A DNA stretch of 64,000 nt from Paenibacillus sp. SY21-1. Its GTDB lineage: Bacteria; Bacillota; Bacilli; Paenibacillales; Paenibacillaceae. Positions within the stretch are counted from its first letter, which is position 1, and every line of letters starts with the position of its first letter. The stretch covers positions 62,001 through 126,000 of the forward strand of contig NZ_STGF01000004.1 in NCBI RefSeq assembly GCF_005222705.1. The letters are read 5' to 3'. Of this stretch, positions 1 through 9,919 are shown in pieces. Made by a program: the position numbers and the translations under genes. The notes under the pieces are model-generated. The model was given only the letters and a program-made list of their open reading frames with translations, did not search any database and was not told the origin of the DNA.

Positions 1-2
1 TC

Positions 3-188
3 TCGCTGACGGGAGGCGGACCCGGCCGATCGACGCAGGTCATTGCGATTAATATTTTTGAAGAAGCGTTCAGCTTCTCCAATCGTTACGGCTATGCCAG
101 CGCAAAAGCGATGATTTTGTTCGGCATCGTCATGATCATCACGATCATTCAGCTCGCCATCATGAAGCGCAGGGAGGTGAGGGCATGA
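3..188 (+). CDS. Sugar ABC transporter permease, C-terminal end (partial)
   Basis: The first 62 codons of an open frame enter the window from the left. The peptide starts SLTGGGPGRSTQV, contains an IYEEAF-like segment (IFEEAFSFSNRYGYASA) and ends in a hydrophobic helix followed by basic residues (MKRREVRA). This is the usual C-terminus of MalF/UgpA-type (CUT1) permeases, where a TGGGP loop precedes the last membrane segment. The stop overlaps the start of the next permease (ATGA), so the two are translationally coupled. The substrate cannot be told. The N-terminal part lies outside the window. Confidence 0.85.
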   Translation, partial: SLTGGGPGRSTQVIAINIFEEAFSFSNRYGYASAKAMILFGIVMIITIIQLAIMKRREVRA

Positions 189-1021
189 GCGGCAAGATAT
201 GGCGTCGCCTAAGCTCCGCCTCTCTGTTCTTGTTCCTGCTTCTGGCGGCCGTTGTAACGTTGTTCCCTATTTATATGGCGCTGCTAAACTCCGTCAAAAC
301 GCAAGGGGAAATGCTGACCAACATCCTGGCGCTGCCTGCTACTCCGGAGTTTGGCAATTACGCCGACGCCTTCCGGAAGACGGACTACATGAGAAGTCTT
401 TGGAATACGGTTGTCGTGGCGGCGGTCGGTTTGGCCGGCATTATCCTTTTTGCGTCGATGGCCGGCTACAAGCTGTCGCGCACGCCAGGCAAGCTAAGCA
501 GCTTTTTGTTTGGACTGTTCGTTATGTCGACGCTTATTCCGTTTCACTCCATCATGATTACGCTGGTTCGCATCAGCAGCGACATGGGCCTGCAGGGCTC
601 TGCCGTCGGCCTTGGCTTGCTCTACATCGGCCTCGGTGTAGCCGTGGCAATTTTTCTGTATCACGGCTTCGTCAAGTCGGTTCCCAAGGAGCTGGACGAG
701 GCGGCGGTTATCGACGGCTGCGGTGAATTCAGGCTTTATTTTGTCGTCATTCTGCCGCTTCTGCTGCCGATTACGGCCACCATTGCCATTTTAAATACGC
801 TGTGGATGTGGAACGATTTTCTGCTGCCGCTGCTCATTCTGACGGATTTCAAAAGCTACACGCTTCTGCTTTCAACCAACATGCTGTTTGGCGAATACAA
901 CAACGACTGGTCCGCGATTCTCGCCTCGCTCGTGCTTGCGATGCTGCCGGTCATCATTCTGTACCTGCTGCTGCAGAAGTACATTTTGCACGGCATTTCG
1001 GAAGGCGCAATCAAGTCGTAG
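185..1021 (+). CDS. Sugar ABC transporter permease (MalG/CUT1 type)
   Basis: A 278-residue membrane protein with about six hydrophobic segments. The first is near residues 11-33. It carries the cytoplasmic EAA loop of importer permeases around residues 160-175 (ELDEAAVIDGCGEFRLYF), which contacts the ATPase. This is the second permease of a carbohydrate ABC importer. The ATPase is not encoded here, as is common in Paenibacillus, where a shared MsmX-type ATPase is used. It overlaps the preceding permease by four bases and is followed after 14 bases by a glycosidase, which suggests an operon that takes up and cleaves a glycan-derived oligosaccharide. The length is normal for the family. Confidence 0.93.
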   Translation: MSGKIWRRLSSASLFLFLLLAAVVTLFPIYMALLNSVKTQGEMLTNILALPATPEFGNYADAFRKTDYMRSLWNTVVVAAVGLAGIILFASMAGYKLSRTPGKLSSFLFGLFVMSTLIPFHSIMITLVRISSDMGLQGSAVGLGLLYIGLGVAVAIFLYHGFVKSVPKELDEAAVIDGCGEFRLYFVVILPLLLPITATIAILNTLWMWNDFLLPLLILTDFKSYTLLLSTNMLFGEYNNDWSAILASLVLAMLPVIILYLLLQKYILHGISEGAIKS

Positions 1022-1035
1022 GGAGGGATTTACGG

Positions 1036-2943
1036 GTGAGCATAACCAAAAATGAAGAGGTATACGGCTTCGTCCGAGCGGATGGTCCAAGGATAGTCAA
1101 CGGCAGAGGAGAGCCCTTTCTATTAAGAGGCGTAGGCTTCGGAAGCTGGTTGCTGCCGGAGGGGTATATGTGGCGTTTTCCCGAAGGGGGCGACCGTCCT
1201 CGACGTATTGAGAACATGATCAAAGCGCTGATTGGCGATGAGCAAGCCGAAGAGTTCTGGGAGACGTACTATCGTAGATACATTGCCGAGGAGGATATCG
1301 TCACAATCGCCAAGGAAGGCTTTAACTCGGTGAGGCTGCCAATCAACGCAAGATTTCTGACGGGGGAAGGACCGGGGCCGTCCGAGGCAACTGCAAAAGC
1401 TCAGGCAGCGCCGATGGCCGAGGGAGCTGTCGGCGACAAGGACGCAACGGAATCAGCCAGGACAAATCGCTCAGACGACCACGGATCATGCTCATCTCCG
1501 GCGGCGGATGTCATAGGGATCGCACCAGATCATGACCGTGGAGGTACTGCGCCTCCTGTTTTTCGAGAGGATCGCCTGCACATGTTGGATACCGTAATTG
1601 GCTGGTGCAGGGAGCATCGGCTTTATGTCATCCTGGACCTGCATGGAGCGCCGGGTGGACAGACGGGCACCAATATCGACGATTCCGAATTCGACCGTCC
1701 GGAGCTTTTTACTGACGAGAGGCGCTTGCGCGAATCTGTGGAAATATGGCGCATGCTGGCCGAGCGTTACCGGGAAGAGTGGATCGTCGCGGGATACGAC
1801 TTGCTCAACGAGCCGTTGCCGGAGTGGTTCGCCGAGTACAATGACCAAGTTATTCCGTTGTACAAGGAGATGATCGCGGCGATTCGCGGGGTGGACGAGC
1901 GGCACATGATTATATTGGAGGGCGTACACTGGTCGACGGACTGGTCCATCTTCGAGCATGCGTTCGGCGACGAGCCTATCGATACGAACGTGCTGCTCCA
2001 GTTTCACAAGTATTGGAATAATCCCGACACGGAAAGCATCTCGAAGTATTTGGCCTTCCGCGACCGCCACAACGTGCCTATCTTTATGGGAGAAGGCGGC
2101 GAGAACAACAAGGACTGGTACGCTGGCGCTTTTAGGATGTTCGACGACCACGATATCTCCTGGAACTTTTGGACATGGAAGAAGCTGGACACGAATAATT
2201 CGCCTTGCTCCATCCGCAAGCCGGAGCGCTGGGGACTGCTTGTCGATTACCTGCAAGGCGGCGCTAAACCGGAAGCGGCGGCTGCTAAGTCCATCCTGTG
2301 GGAGTATCTCGACAACCTGGCGCTGAGCCGCTGCGATTATCGCCCGGAAGTCGTGCGCTCTCTCCTCCGCAGGGCGCCGGTACGGATACCCGCCGTATTC
2401 TACGGTTACAAGGGGGAAGGGGTAAGCTTCGGCTTGTCGAAACGGAATGGGCATGGGGAGGCCATTTTGGGCGCTACCTCCGAAAATGGTTCTGAAAAGC
2501 TAACCTCTCCCACACAAGGAGGCGTTCAGTTCCGCATTTCGGATCAAACGCGCATTGCCTTCGTTCAAAGCGAGCGGGCTGCGGCAAACTTCGCGCACGG
2601 AGGAGGAGAGGAATGGGCTGCGGACGATTGGCTGTGCGTGGAGTTAAGCGCAGGAGCTTGGCTCTTGTACGATTTTGAGCTGAACGTTCAACATTGGGAG
2701 ACGCCGGAGGGTTCGGCGCTGCCGATATTGCTGAGGCTGCTCTCGCCTGAAGGGAGCGGAAAGCTGCGCATGTCTCTTGATGGCGGAGGCGACTTGGAGC
2801 TGGACGTCTGCGAGAGGGAGTGGCATACATGCGAGACGACCCTTCGCGACATCCCGGTAAGTCGTGCCCAACGTTTGCGTCTTACATGTCTGGAGGGCTC
2901 GATCCGTCTTATGTGGCTGATCGCAGGAGAAACTCCCCGTTAG
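1036..2943 (+). CDS. Glycoside hydrolase family 5-type (cellulase-fold) enzyme, probably intracellular
   Basis: The chosen start is GTG at 1036, with GGGAGGG eight bases upstream; the open frame continues upstream only inside the permease gene. The product has 635 residues. The TIM-barrel motifs of GH5 are visible: RLPINARF (about residue 100), ILDLHGAPGG (about 200), the acid/base Glu in LLNEPLPEW (about 258), QFHKYW (about 320) and the nucleophile Glu in FMGEGGENN (about 353), then WNFWTWKK. Residues 435-635 form a beta-rich C-terminal region of unknown type. There is no signal peptide, so it probably acts on oligosaccharides imported by the adjacent permeases. Oddity: about 65 polar, low-complexity residues (roughly 111-176, rich in Ala, Asp, Ser) interrupt the barrel before IGWCREH. 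The exact substrate (beta-glucan, mannan or other) is not readable from sequence. Confidence 0.88.
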   Translation: MSITKNEEVYGFVRADGPRIVNGRGEPFLLRGVGFGSWLLPEGYMWRFPEGGDRPRRIENMIKALIGDEQAEEFWETYYRRYIAEEDIVTIAKEGFNSVRLPINARFLTGEGPGPSEATAKAQAAPMAEGAVGDKDATESARTNRSDDHGSCSSPAADVIGIAPDHDRGGTAPPVFREDRLHMLDTVIGWCREHRLYVILDLHGAPGGQTGTNIDDSEFDRPELFTDERRLRESVEIWRMLAERYREEWIVAGYDLLNEPLPEWFAEYNDQVIPLYKEMIAAIRGVDERHMIILEGVHWSTDWSIFEHAFGDEPIDTNVLLQFHKYWNNPDTESISKYLAFRDRHNVPIFMGEGGENNKDWYAGAFRMFDDHDISWNFWTWKKLDTNNSPCSIRKPERWGLLVDYLQGGAKPEAAAAKSILWEYLDNLALSRCDYRPEVVRSLLRRAPVRIPAVFYGYKGEGVSFGLSKRNGHGEAILGATSENGSEKLTSPTQGGVQFRISDQTRIAFVQSERAAANFAHGGGEEWAADDWLCVELSAGAWLLYDFELNVQHWETPEGSALPILLRLLSPEGSGKLRMSLDGGGDLELDVCEREWHTCETTLRDIPVSRAQRLRLTCLEGSIRLMWLIAGETPR

Positions 2944-3130
2944 GAAATGAGGCGGACACTTCCCGATAGAGCGATATAGTCACGCTTAGTGACGCTTATG
3001 AACTGCCCGGAGCCTGTAAAGGGATAAGATTCAACGGCGGGCAATGGGGGAGCGGCGAAGCTGGAAGCAAGCTCATCGTTTCTGCGAGCAATGTCGGCAG
3101 GCTTAGGGATATGCTATACTCGACAATCTG

Positions 3131-3157
3131 GCGTGCCTGTTGGCACGTCTTTTTTTA
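3131..3157 (+). terminator. Rho-independent terminator after the transporter/GH5 operon
   Basis: CGTGCC/GGCACG stem with a TGTT loop followed by seven or more T. It lies 190 bases past the GH5 stop and 110 bases before the ENA genes, so it separates the two transcription units. The rest of 2944-3267 has no convincing gene; a TATACT at 3114 is noted but lacks a good -35 partner. I looked for a sporulation sigma-E/sigma-K promoter upstream of 3268 and found no match with acceptable spacing. Confidence 0.7.
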
Positions 3158-3267
3158 TATATAAAACCTATATTGCCGTGAAAACTGGCAAATCAGGCAT
3201 ATGTCCAAGCGAGTAAGCTACTGCCTGCATTAAATGGTTAGAAATCATAATTAGGAGGTATTACGCC

Positions 3268-3639
3268 ATGGCTTGTAGTAATAGTGCATCTGCTCTAACC
3301 TGCTGTTCCGATAAAAATTATGTTCAAGATAAGGTGTGTACGCCCTGGAGCGGCACAGTTGTAGCGGCTGATGTGCTCATTGTAACTTTTACGAACAATA
3401 TCAATCAAAATATTGTAGGTACGGGGTACTTGCAATATGATGTTGGTCCTGACGATATAACCTTTGACTTCCTCGACAGTACCGGAGCGCCGATTAATCC
3501 TGCGCCCTTTACCCTTGCCCCTGGAACGAGCCTGGCCTTTACGTATCGTCGTTTCAGCGCTATTCAAATTACGCTGCCGGCAGCATCTCCAGGCACTTAC
3601 CAAGGCGAGTTTTGTATTACGACCCGGTACCCTATTTAA
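3268..3639 (+). CDS. S-ENA type endospore appendage subunit (Ena1A-like)
   Basis: A 123-residue protein behind a strong AGGAGG site. It begins MACSNSASALTCC, then has VQDKVCTPW, INQNIVGTGYLQYDVGP, a SLAFTYRRFSAIQIT strand and the ending GEFCITTRYPI. From memory these segments match the Ena1A/Ena1B pilins of Bacillus cereus-group spores. Those are jelly-roll subunits whose short N-terminal connector carries cysteines that form disulfides with the next subunits, giving the very stable S-ENA fibre. The N-terminal CC pair, the DKVC cysteine and the C-terminal FC cysteine are all present. There is no signal peptide, as expected for proteins made in the mother cell. It is tandem with a second subunit 30 bases downstream. 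Confidence 0.85.
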   Translation: MACSNSASALTCCSDKNYVQDKVCTPWSGTVVAADVLIVTFTNNINQNIVGTGYLQYDVGPDDITFDFLDSTGAPINPAPFTLAPGTSLAFTYRRFSAIQITLPAASPGTYQGEFCITTRYPI

Positions 3640-3669
3640 TAAAAACGGACGCAGGAGGTATAAACGCAT

Positions 3670-4011
3670 ATGTGTAATCAAACACCTTCACTGAGTTGTT
3701 GTACGGACAAAATTGTCGTACAAGATAAAGTATGCATCAATTGGCAGTTGGCGGCTGCCGGCACTCAAGTCATTTATTCGGATAATATCTCTCAAACGAT
3801 AAGCGGTACGGGATATGTAAAATATGAAACAGGCACAGGCGCGCTAACTGTCAACTTTTTTGCAGCTGGAGTTGTTACTCCTATTGAAACAATCGTTATA
3901 CCCGTCGGAGGAAGCGCTTCGTTTACGGTAGGCCGATTCCAGTCGATTTCACTGACATCGACAGCGGCGGTACAAGGGGAATTCTGTATTACGGTACGTT
4001 ACAACCTGTAA
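3670..4011 (+). CDS. S-ENA type endospore appendage subunit (Ena1B-like)
   Basis: A 113-residue protein with AGGAGG about ten bases before the ATG. It is a diverged paralogue of the preceding gene: the connector MCNQTPSLSCC, VQDKVCINW, DNISQTISGTGYVKYETG, ASFTVGRFQSISL and the ending GEFCITVRYNL. The pattern matches remembered Ena1B sequences more closely than Ena1A. It probably co-assembles with, or forms the main pilin beside, the upstream subunit in disulfide-locked fibres on the spore surface. All cysteines needed for the connector-to-core disulfides are conserved. The two genes form a two-gene operon ending at a hairpin terminator. Confidence 0.86.
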   Translation: MCNQTPSLSCCTDKIVVQDKVCINWQLAAAGTQVIYSDNISQTISGTGYVKYETGTGALTVNFFAAGVVTPIETIVIPVGGSASFTVGRFQSISLTSTAAVQGEFCITVRYNL

Positions 4012-4029
4012 AGTAAGCAAACATGAAAT

Positions 4030-4067
4030 AGGTGGCTCTTCCATTATGACGGAGAACCACCTTTTTT
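4030..4067 (+). terminator. Terminator of the two-gene ENA operon
   Basis: AGGTGG/CCACCT stem with further imperfect pairing, followed by a run of T. It sits between convergent genes; its T-run overlaps the stop codon of the minus-strand gene. The opposite strand has no good U-tract, so it serves mainly the plus strand. Confidence 0.75.
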
Positions 4068-4722
4068 AATGCCCGTTCATCGGGGGAGGCTTGGCTGGCA
4101 GCTGCAAGGTAGTCGAGATCACGTACTTGCCTTCCACATAGGTGAAATCATTGCCTTCTACAGAAACTTTAACCGATTTTACGTCTTGCCCAATGAAATT
4201 AGAGGTATTTCCCGGTAATACAACGATTCGTTTTTGCTCCTCACCGTTTATATCTACGTTTAAAGCATCCGTGCTTGTAGCGTTGGAGAAAACGCTAACT
4301 TGCGCAATCGTTGTTTGGGAGTCGACATCTGCTTCCCATATTAAAAATTCAGGCTGTTTTCCTTGAAACAGCACGTTTCCGCAGCATTCTTTTTCGATGA
4401 CGATTTCTTTGATCTTATGACAAGGTTTCACGGGATTTACTGGAATTACCGGAGTTACCGGAGTTACGGGAGTGCAGCAAGGTGCAGCGGGAAACGGGAT
4501 CGGGAAGGAGTGCCGTCTACGGCAGCGTTTGGGATGGTTCAAAAAAACGGGGTACATTCTACGTTTGCACCCTCGTTTTCCGCAACACCTTTTTTGTGCT
4601 TTACAATGGGATTTACGTTTGTGTTTGCATTTGCATTTTTTCATACAGGAGGACTTCATTTTGAGAACGATGCTAAACGATGGAAAGACTTTTCTTTTTA
4701 AACAACGTCCCTTTTTCATCAT
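4066..4722 (-). CDS. Putative spore appendage protein with basic Cys-rich head and ENA-like C-terminal domain
   Basis: A 218-residue protein convergent with the ENA operon. Residues 1-75 are extremely rich in Lys, Arg and Cys (MKKCKCKHKRKSHCK, KRCCGKRGCKRR). Residues about 78-98 are short PVTPV-like proline repeats after a CC pair. Residues about 100-218 form a beta-rich domain with ECCGNVLFQ, AQVSVFSNATSTDALNV, LPGNTSNFIGQDVKSVKV and GKYVISTTLQL. The last part has the same strand order as the ENA core (sequence GNTSNF..SV, then a final yVIST strand), so a link to the Ena1C/DUF3992 group is suspected but not proven. Start: the first of two ATGs, with AGAGGG a few bases upstream; the later MKSSC start lacks a site. 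It may anchor or cap the fibre. Confidence 0.6.
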   Translation of the reverse strand: MMKKGRCLKRKVFPSFSIVLKMKSSCMKKCKCKHKRKSHCKAQKRCCGKRGCKRRMYPVFLNHPKRCRRRHSFPIPFPAAPCCTPVTPVTPVIPVNPVKPCHKIKEIVIEKECCGNVLFQGKQPEFLIWEADVDSQTTIAQVSVFSNATSTDALNVDINGEEQKRIVVLPGNTSNFIGQDVKSVKVSVEGNDFTYVEGKYVISTTLQLPAKPPPMNGH

Positions 4723-4823
4723 TTTCGCCCTCTTTCAACAACGGCAATCCATCACCTGCTTATATTAAATGTTCTTCCTTCGTATTTGGTCATACATAAT
4801 GAGCATTTATTTCAAAAAGCAGT

Positions 4824-6766
<1,943 letters not shown>

Positions 6767-7696
6767 ATGCGTATAGAATTGAACACACACAAAGCCAATA
6801 TGCTGGTCATGCTAGTTACTCTTGGATGGGGCTTTTCCTATTTATTTATGAAAATGGGTCTGGACGATATTGAGGAGTTTAACTTGCTGGCCCTGCGATT
6901 CGGCATCGCATTTCTGGCAACCGGCTTTGTTTATTTCAAACGACTGAGGCGAATAAGCCTCTTGACGGTGGGCTACGGGGCGCTGCTTGGCGCCATTCTG
7001 TTCGGAGTATGCGAGTTTATTCTGTTCGGACTAAAGACGACCAGCACCTCCAATGCTGGCTTTCTGGTAGGGCTGACGGTGATCTTCGTCCCGATGCTGA
7101 GCGTGATCCTGTTCCGCAATAGACTGGACAAAAGTCATCTGATCGGAGCGGTGCTGGCCATTTGCGGCATTGGCCTGCTGACCTTAAACGAACAACTGCG
7201 GATAAATTCCGGCGATCTGTTCTGTATAGCCGGAGGGATTTTTAATGCGCTTTTTATTCTGGTATCCGACGCGGCCAACAAAAAAAATGATTCTATCGCC
7301 GTTGGAACGTTGTCGCTGGGCTTTACAGCGGTTTACGGGCTGATCTTTTCCATCATTTTCGAATCTCCTGCGCTCCCGGCTACTGGTGAGAGCTGGTTCG
7401 CGATATTGGCTTTAAGCCTGGTTTGCAGCGCTTTTTGCTTTATTGCCCAGTCGGTATCCCTTCAATTTATTTCCCCCGTGCAGTTAGGCTTAATGTACGC
7501 ATTGGAGCCCATTTTTGCTGCCATCATAGCCTTTATCTTCGTAGGAGAGCGTTTGACCGTACAGGGATATATCGGGGCGCTGCTGGTCGTGGCGGGAATA
7601 CTCGTCTCTCAGTGGATGGAATATCGAAAAACGCAGGCGAGCAGGCTTGTCGATGTCTTAACGCATCCGGCAGTGAATGAGCAATCCTTCAAATAA
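6767..7696 (+). CDS. EamA/DMT family transporter
   Basis: A 309-residue, very hydrophobic protein with about ten predicted membrane helices in two similar halves, the plan of EamA (RhaT/YdcZ-like) metabolite exporters. Typical segments are GWGFSYLFMKMGL at the start, LAATFGV-like RFGIAFLATGF, and LEPIFAAIIAFIFVGERLT near the C-terminus, the classic second-EamA signature. The start has only a weak AAAGG site close to the ATG; an internal ATG at codon 10 (MLVMLV) is an alternative. It stands alone between two terminator-like hairpins. The substrate cannot be told. Confidence 0.88.
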   Translation: MRIELNTHKANMLVMLVTLGWGFSYLFMKMGLDDIEEFNLLALRFGIAFLATGFVYFKRLRRISLLTVGYGALLGAILFGVCEFILFGLKTTSTSNAGFLVGLTVIFVPMLSVILFRNRLDKSHLIGAVLAICGIGLLTLNEQLRINSGDLFCIAGGIFNALFILVSDAANKKNDSIAVGTLSLGFTAVYGLIFSIIFESPALPATGESWFAILALSLVCSAFCFIAQSVSLQFISPVQLGLMYALEPIFAAIIAFIFVGERLTVQGYIGALLVVAGILVSQWMEYRKTQASRLVDVLTHPAVNEQSFK

Positions 7697-7720
7697 TTGC
7701 ATAAGGAACTATAAACGAAT

Positions 7721-7765
7721 AGAGGTTGGTCAGCTCGCAAAACGAGCAGGTCGCCTCTTTTTTTT
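7721..7765 (+). terminator. Terminator after the EamA transporter gene
   Basis: Long stem (GAGG with CCTC, inner GCTCG with CGAGC) followed by eight T. The following 7766-8018 holds no supported gene and must contain the promoter of the transporter operon starting at 8019. Confidence 0.8.
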
Positions 7766-8018
7766 GCCTGAAGAAAGAAGCTGGCATGAAGGAAGAAGAA
7801 CGAGCGCCGCGCAAGCCCCTATTTTATGGGCTCAAACGTCAATTATCAACTGAGGACAGCGACCTCAACTAATGACAATGCCTTTGGATTACAGCAGAAA
7901 CGGCGGATACGCTGGCCATGAGATCAAGCAGGGACTATCGACGGCAACTGGAATTGCCGCGTAAGATGGGGCTGCAGATTCAAATACCCATGCACATGAA
8001 CGAAAGGAAGGTAGCAGC

Positions 8019-8978
8019 ATGTTAAAAAGAAATATTGGGCCCCTGCGTGTCCCTGCGGTCCGGGCGTCCAGATCGGCCGCGTTGGCCGGCAGGCTGATGC
8101 GAAACCGGTGGCTCTATATGATGGCGTTTCCCGGATTATTGTACTTTCTTCTATTTAAGTACTGGCCGATGTATGGGATATTCATCGCCTTTCAAGATTT
8201 TCAGCCGTTTCTCGGCTTCTGGGACAGTCCATTCGTAGGGCTGAAGCATTTTGAGCGTTTGTTCAGCGATTCGAGCTTTATGGCGCTGTTTCGTAATACG
8301 CTTATTCTTGCGACATACAATATACTTTTTTTCTTCCCACTGCCGATTATTATTGCGCTAATGCTGAATGAGCTGAGGCTGGAATTTACCAAACGGATCG
8401 TACAGACGTTGATTTACATTCCTCATTTTATGTCGTGGGTCGTCGTCGTCGGCATCGCCTATATGTTCCTGACGACGGAAGGCGGAATGATCAACGAACT
8501 GCTGGTCCGCTTCGGCGGAGAAAAAATTAATTTTCTGGTCAGCAACGAATGGTTTCGCACGATTGTTACAGCCGAGGTGATGTGGAAGGAGACGGGATGG
8601 GGGACGATTATTTTCCTTGCGGCTTTGTCGGGCGTAGACCCCCAGCTCTATGAAGCGGCGCGCATGGATGGGGCGAACAGGCTTCGCCAGCTCTGGCATA
8701 TTACGTTGCCGGCTATTCGCAGCACCATCGTGATTTTGCTTATATTGCGTCTGGGCAACTTTCTCGACACAGGCTTCGAGCAAATTTTCCTTATGCTTAA
8801 TGCAATGAATCGCGAGGTCGGAGAGGTATTCGATACTTATGTATACTCCGTAGGGATCAGTCAAGGACAATACAGCTTCAGCACGGCGGTAGGCGTATTC
8901 AAGTCGATCGTCGGACTTATTCTTGTCGTTGTTGCCAACCGGCTTGCCAAAAAATTCGGAGAAGAAGGCATTTATTAG
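8019..8978 (+). CDS. Sugar ABC transporter permease, LplB-like
   Basis: A 319-residue membrane protein with a basic N-terminus and six hydrophobic segments. It has the LplB/YteP features KYWPMYGIFIAFQDF after the first helix, an EAA-loop (LYEAARMDGANRLRQLWHITLP, about residues 210-231) and the C-terminal FDTYVYSVGI segment. It imports a carbohydrate across the cell membrane together with the next two gene products; the ATPase is missing and is presumably shared. The ribosome site AAAGGAAGG precedes the ATG. Confidence 0.93.
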   Translation: MLKRNIGPLRVPAVRASRSAALAGRLMRNRWLYMMAFPGLLYFLLFKYWPMYGIFIAFQDFQPFLGFWDSPFVGLKHFERLFSDSSFMALFRNTLILATYNILFFFPLPIIIALMLNELRLEFTKRIVQTLIYIPHFMSWVVVVGIAYMFLTTEGGMINELLVRFGGEKINFLVSNEWFRTIVTAEVMWKETGWGTIIFLAALSGVDPQLYEAARMDGANRLRQLWHITLPAIRSTIVILLILRLGNFLDTGFEQIFLMLNAMNREVGEVFDTYVYSVGISQGQYSFSTAVGVFKSIVGLILVVVANRLAKKFGEEGIY

Positions 8979-9000
8979 AAAAAAGGAGCGTTGAACTGCC

Positions 9001-9882
9001 ATGCCCATCAGACAAAGCTGGGGGAGCCGGATTTTCGACAGCGTGAACGTCGTGCTATTGCTTGTTTTCGCATTGATTACGGTAATACCGTTCATTTATG
9101 TGATTGCAGGCTCATTTGCTACCCAGAAGGAATTGTTGACCCGCGGATTTATTTTGTTCCCGACAGAGTTTTCGCTAGACGCGTACAAATACATTTTCTC
9201 GACCCAAACGCTCGTCAGAAGCCTGCTTGTTACCGTTTATATTACAGTCGCGGGCACGCTGATAAACATTTTTTTCACCTGCCTGATGGCGTATCCGTTA
9301 GCTCGCAAGGATATGGATTTCCGCAAGCCCATCTTGATGCTGGTGGTGTTCACCATGCTGTTCAGCGGCGGTATGATCCCGACATTCCTCGTAGTGAAGG
9401 AGCTTGGCATGATCGATTCGTATTGGTCTTTGCTTATTCCAGGAGCAATCAGCGCCTTTAATCTGATTATCATCCGCAACTTTTTCCAGCAGCTCCCGGA
9501 CGGTCTGGAGGAATCGGCCAAAATCGACGGCTGCAACGATCTTGCCATCTTTCTTAAAATCGTGCTGCCGCTGTCGATGCCAGCCATCGCAACCTTCTCC
9601 TTATTTTATGCGGTAGGGCATTGGAATACATTTTTCAGTGCGGTGCTCTATATCAACGACAACACCAAATGGCCGATTCAGGTGCTCCTGCGTCAAATCG
9701 TGATTCTGGCCTCGGGCGGCATCGGGGACTCCAGCGCCATGGAATCGGACTATGTGGCTCCGCCGGATCAAGCCGTGAAGATGGCCGTAATCGTAGTCTC
9801 AACTCTGCCGATCCTGCTTGTATACCCGTTTTTGCAGAAGCATTTTGCCAAAGGGGTACTGCTAGGTTCGGTTAAGGGATGA
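9001..9882 (+). CDS. Sugar ABC transporter permease, LplC/YtcP-like
   Basis: A 293-residue membrane protein, partner of the preceding permease and 22 bases downstream of it. It has a TQKELLTRGF loop, six hydrophobic segments and the EAA loop LEESAKIDGCNDLAIFLKIVLP (about residues 166-187). It ends in the HFAKGVLLGSVKG tail typical of the LplC group. AAAGGAG is 12 bases upstream of the ATG, a rather long spacing. Confidence 0.93.
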   Translation: MPIRQSWGSRIFDSVNVVLLLVFALITVIPFIYVIAGSFATQKELLTRGFILFPTEFSLDAYKYIFSTQTLVRSLLVTVYITVAGTLINIFFTCLMAYPLARKDMDFRKPILMLVVFTMLFSGGMIPTFLVVKELGMIDSYWSLLIPGAISAFNLIIIRNFFQQLPDGLEESAKIDGCNDLAIFLKIVLPLSMPAIATFSLFYAVGHWNTFFSAVLYINDNTKWPIQVLLRQIVILASGGIGDSSAMESDYVAPPDQAVKMAVIVVSTLPILLVYPFLQKHFAKGVLLGSVKG

Positions 9883-9919
9883 AGATATAATAGTAAACAA
9901 TAAAAGGGAGGATGTAAGC

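Noticed and set aside
802..1035. Upstream in-frame extension of the GH5 gene
   Set aside because: It lies wholly inside the permease gene in another frame; GTG at 1036 has a good ribosome site.
3190..3240. Sigma-E-like GGCATATG and CATTAAAT pair before the ENA genes
   Set aside because: The spacing (about 23 bases) is far beyond the usual 13-15, so it was not called a promoter.
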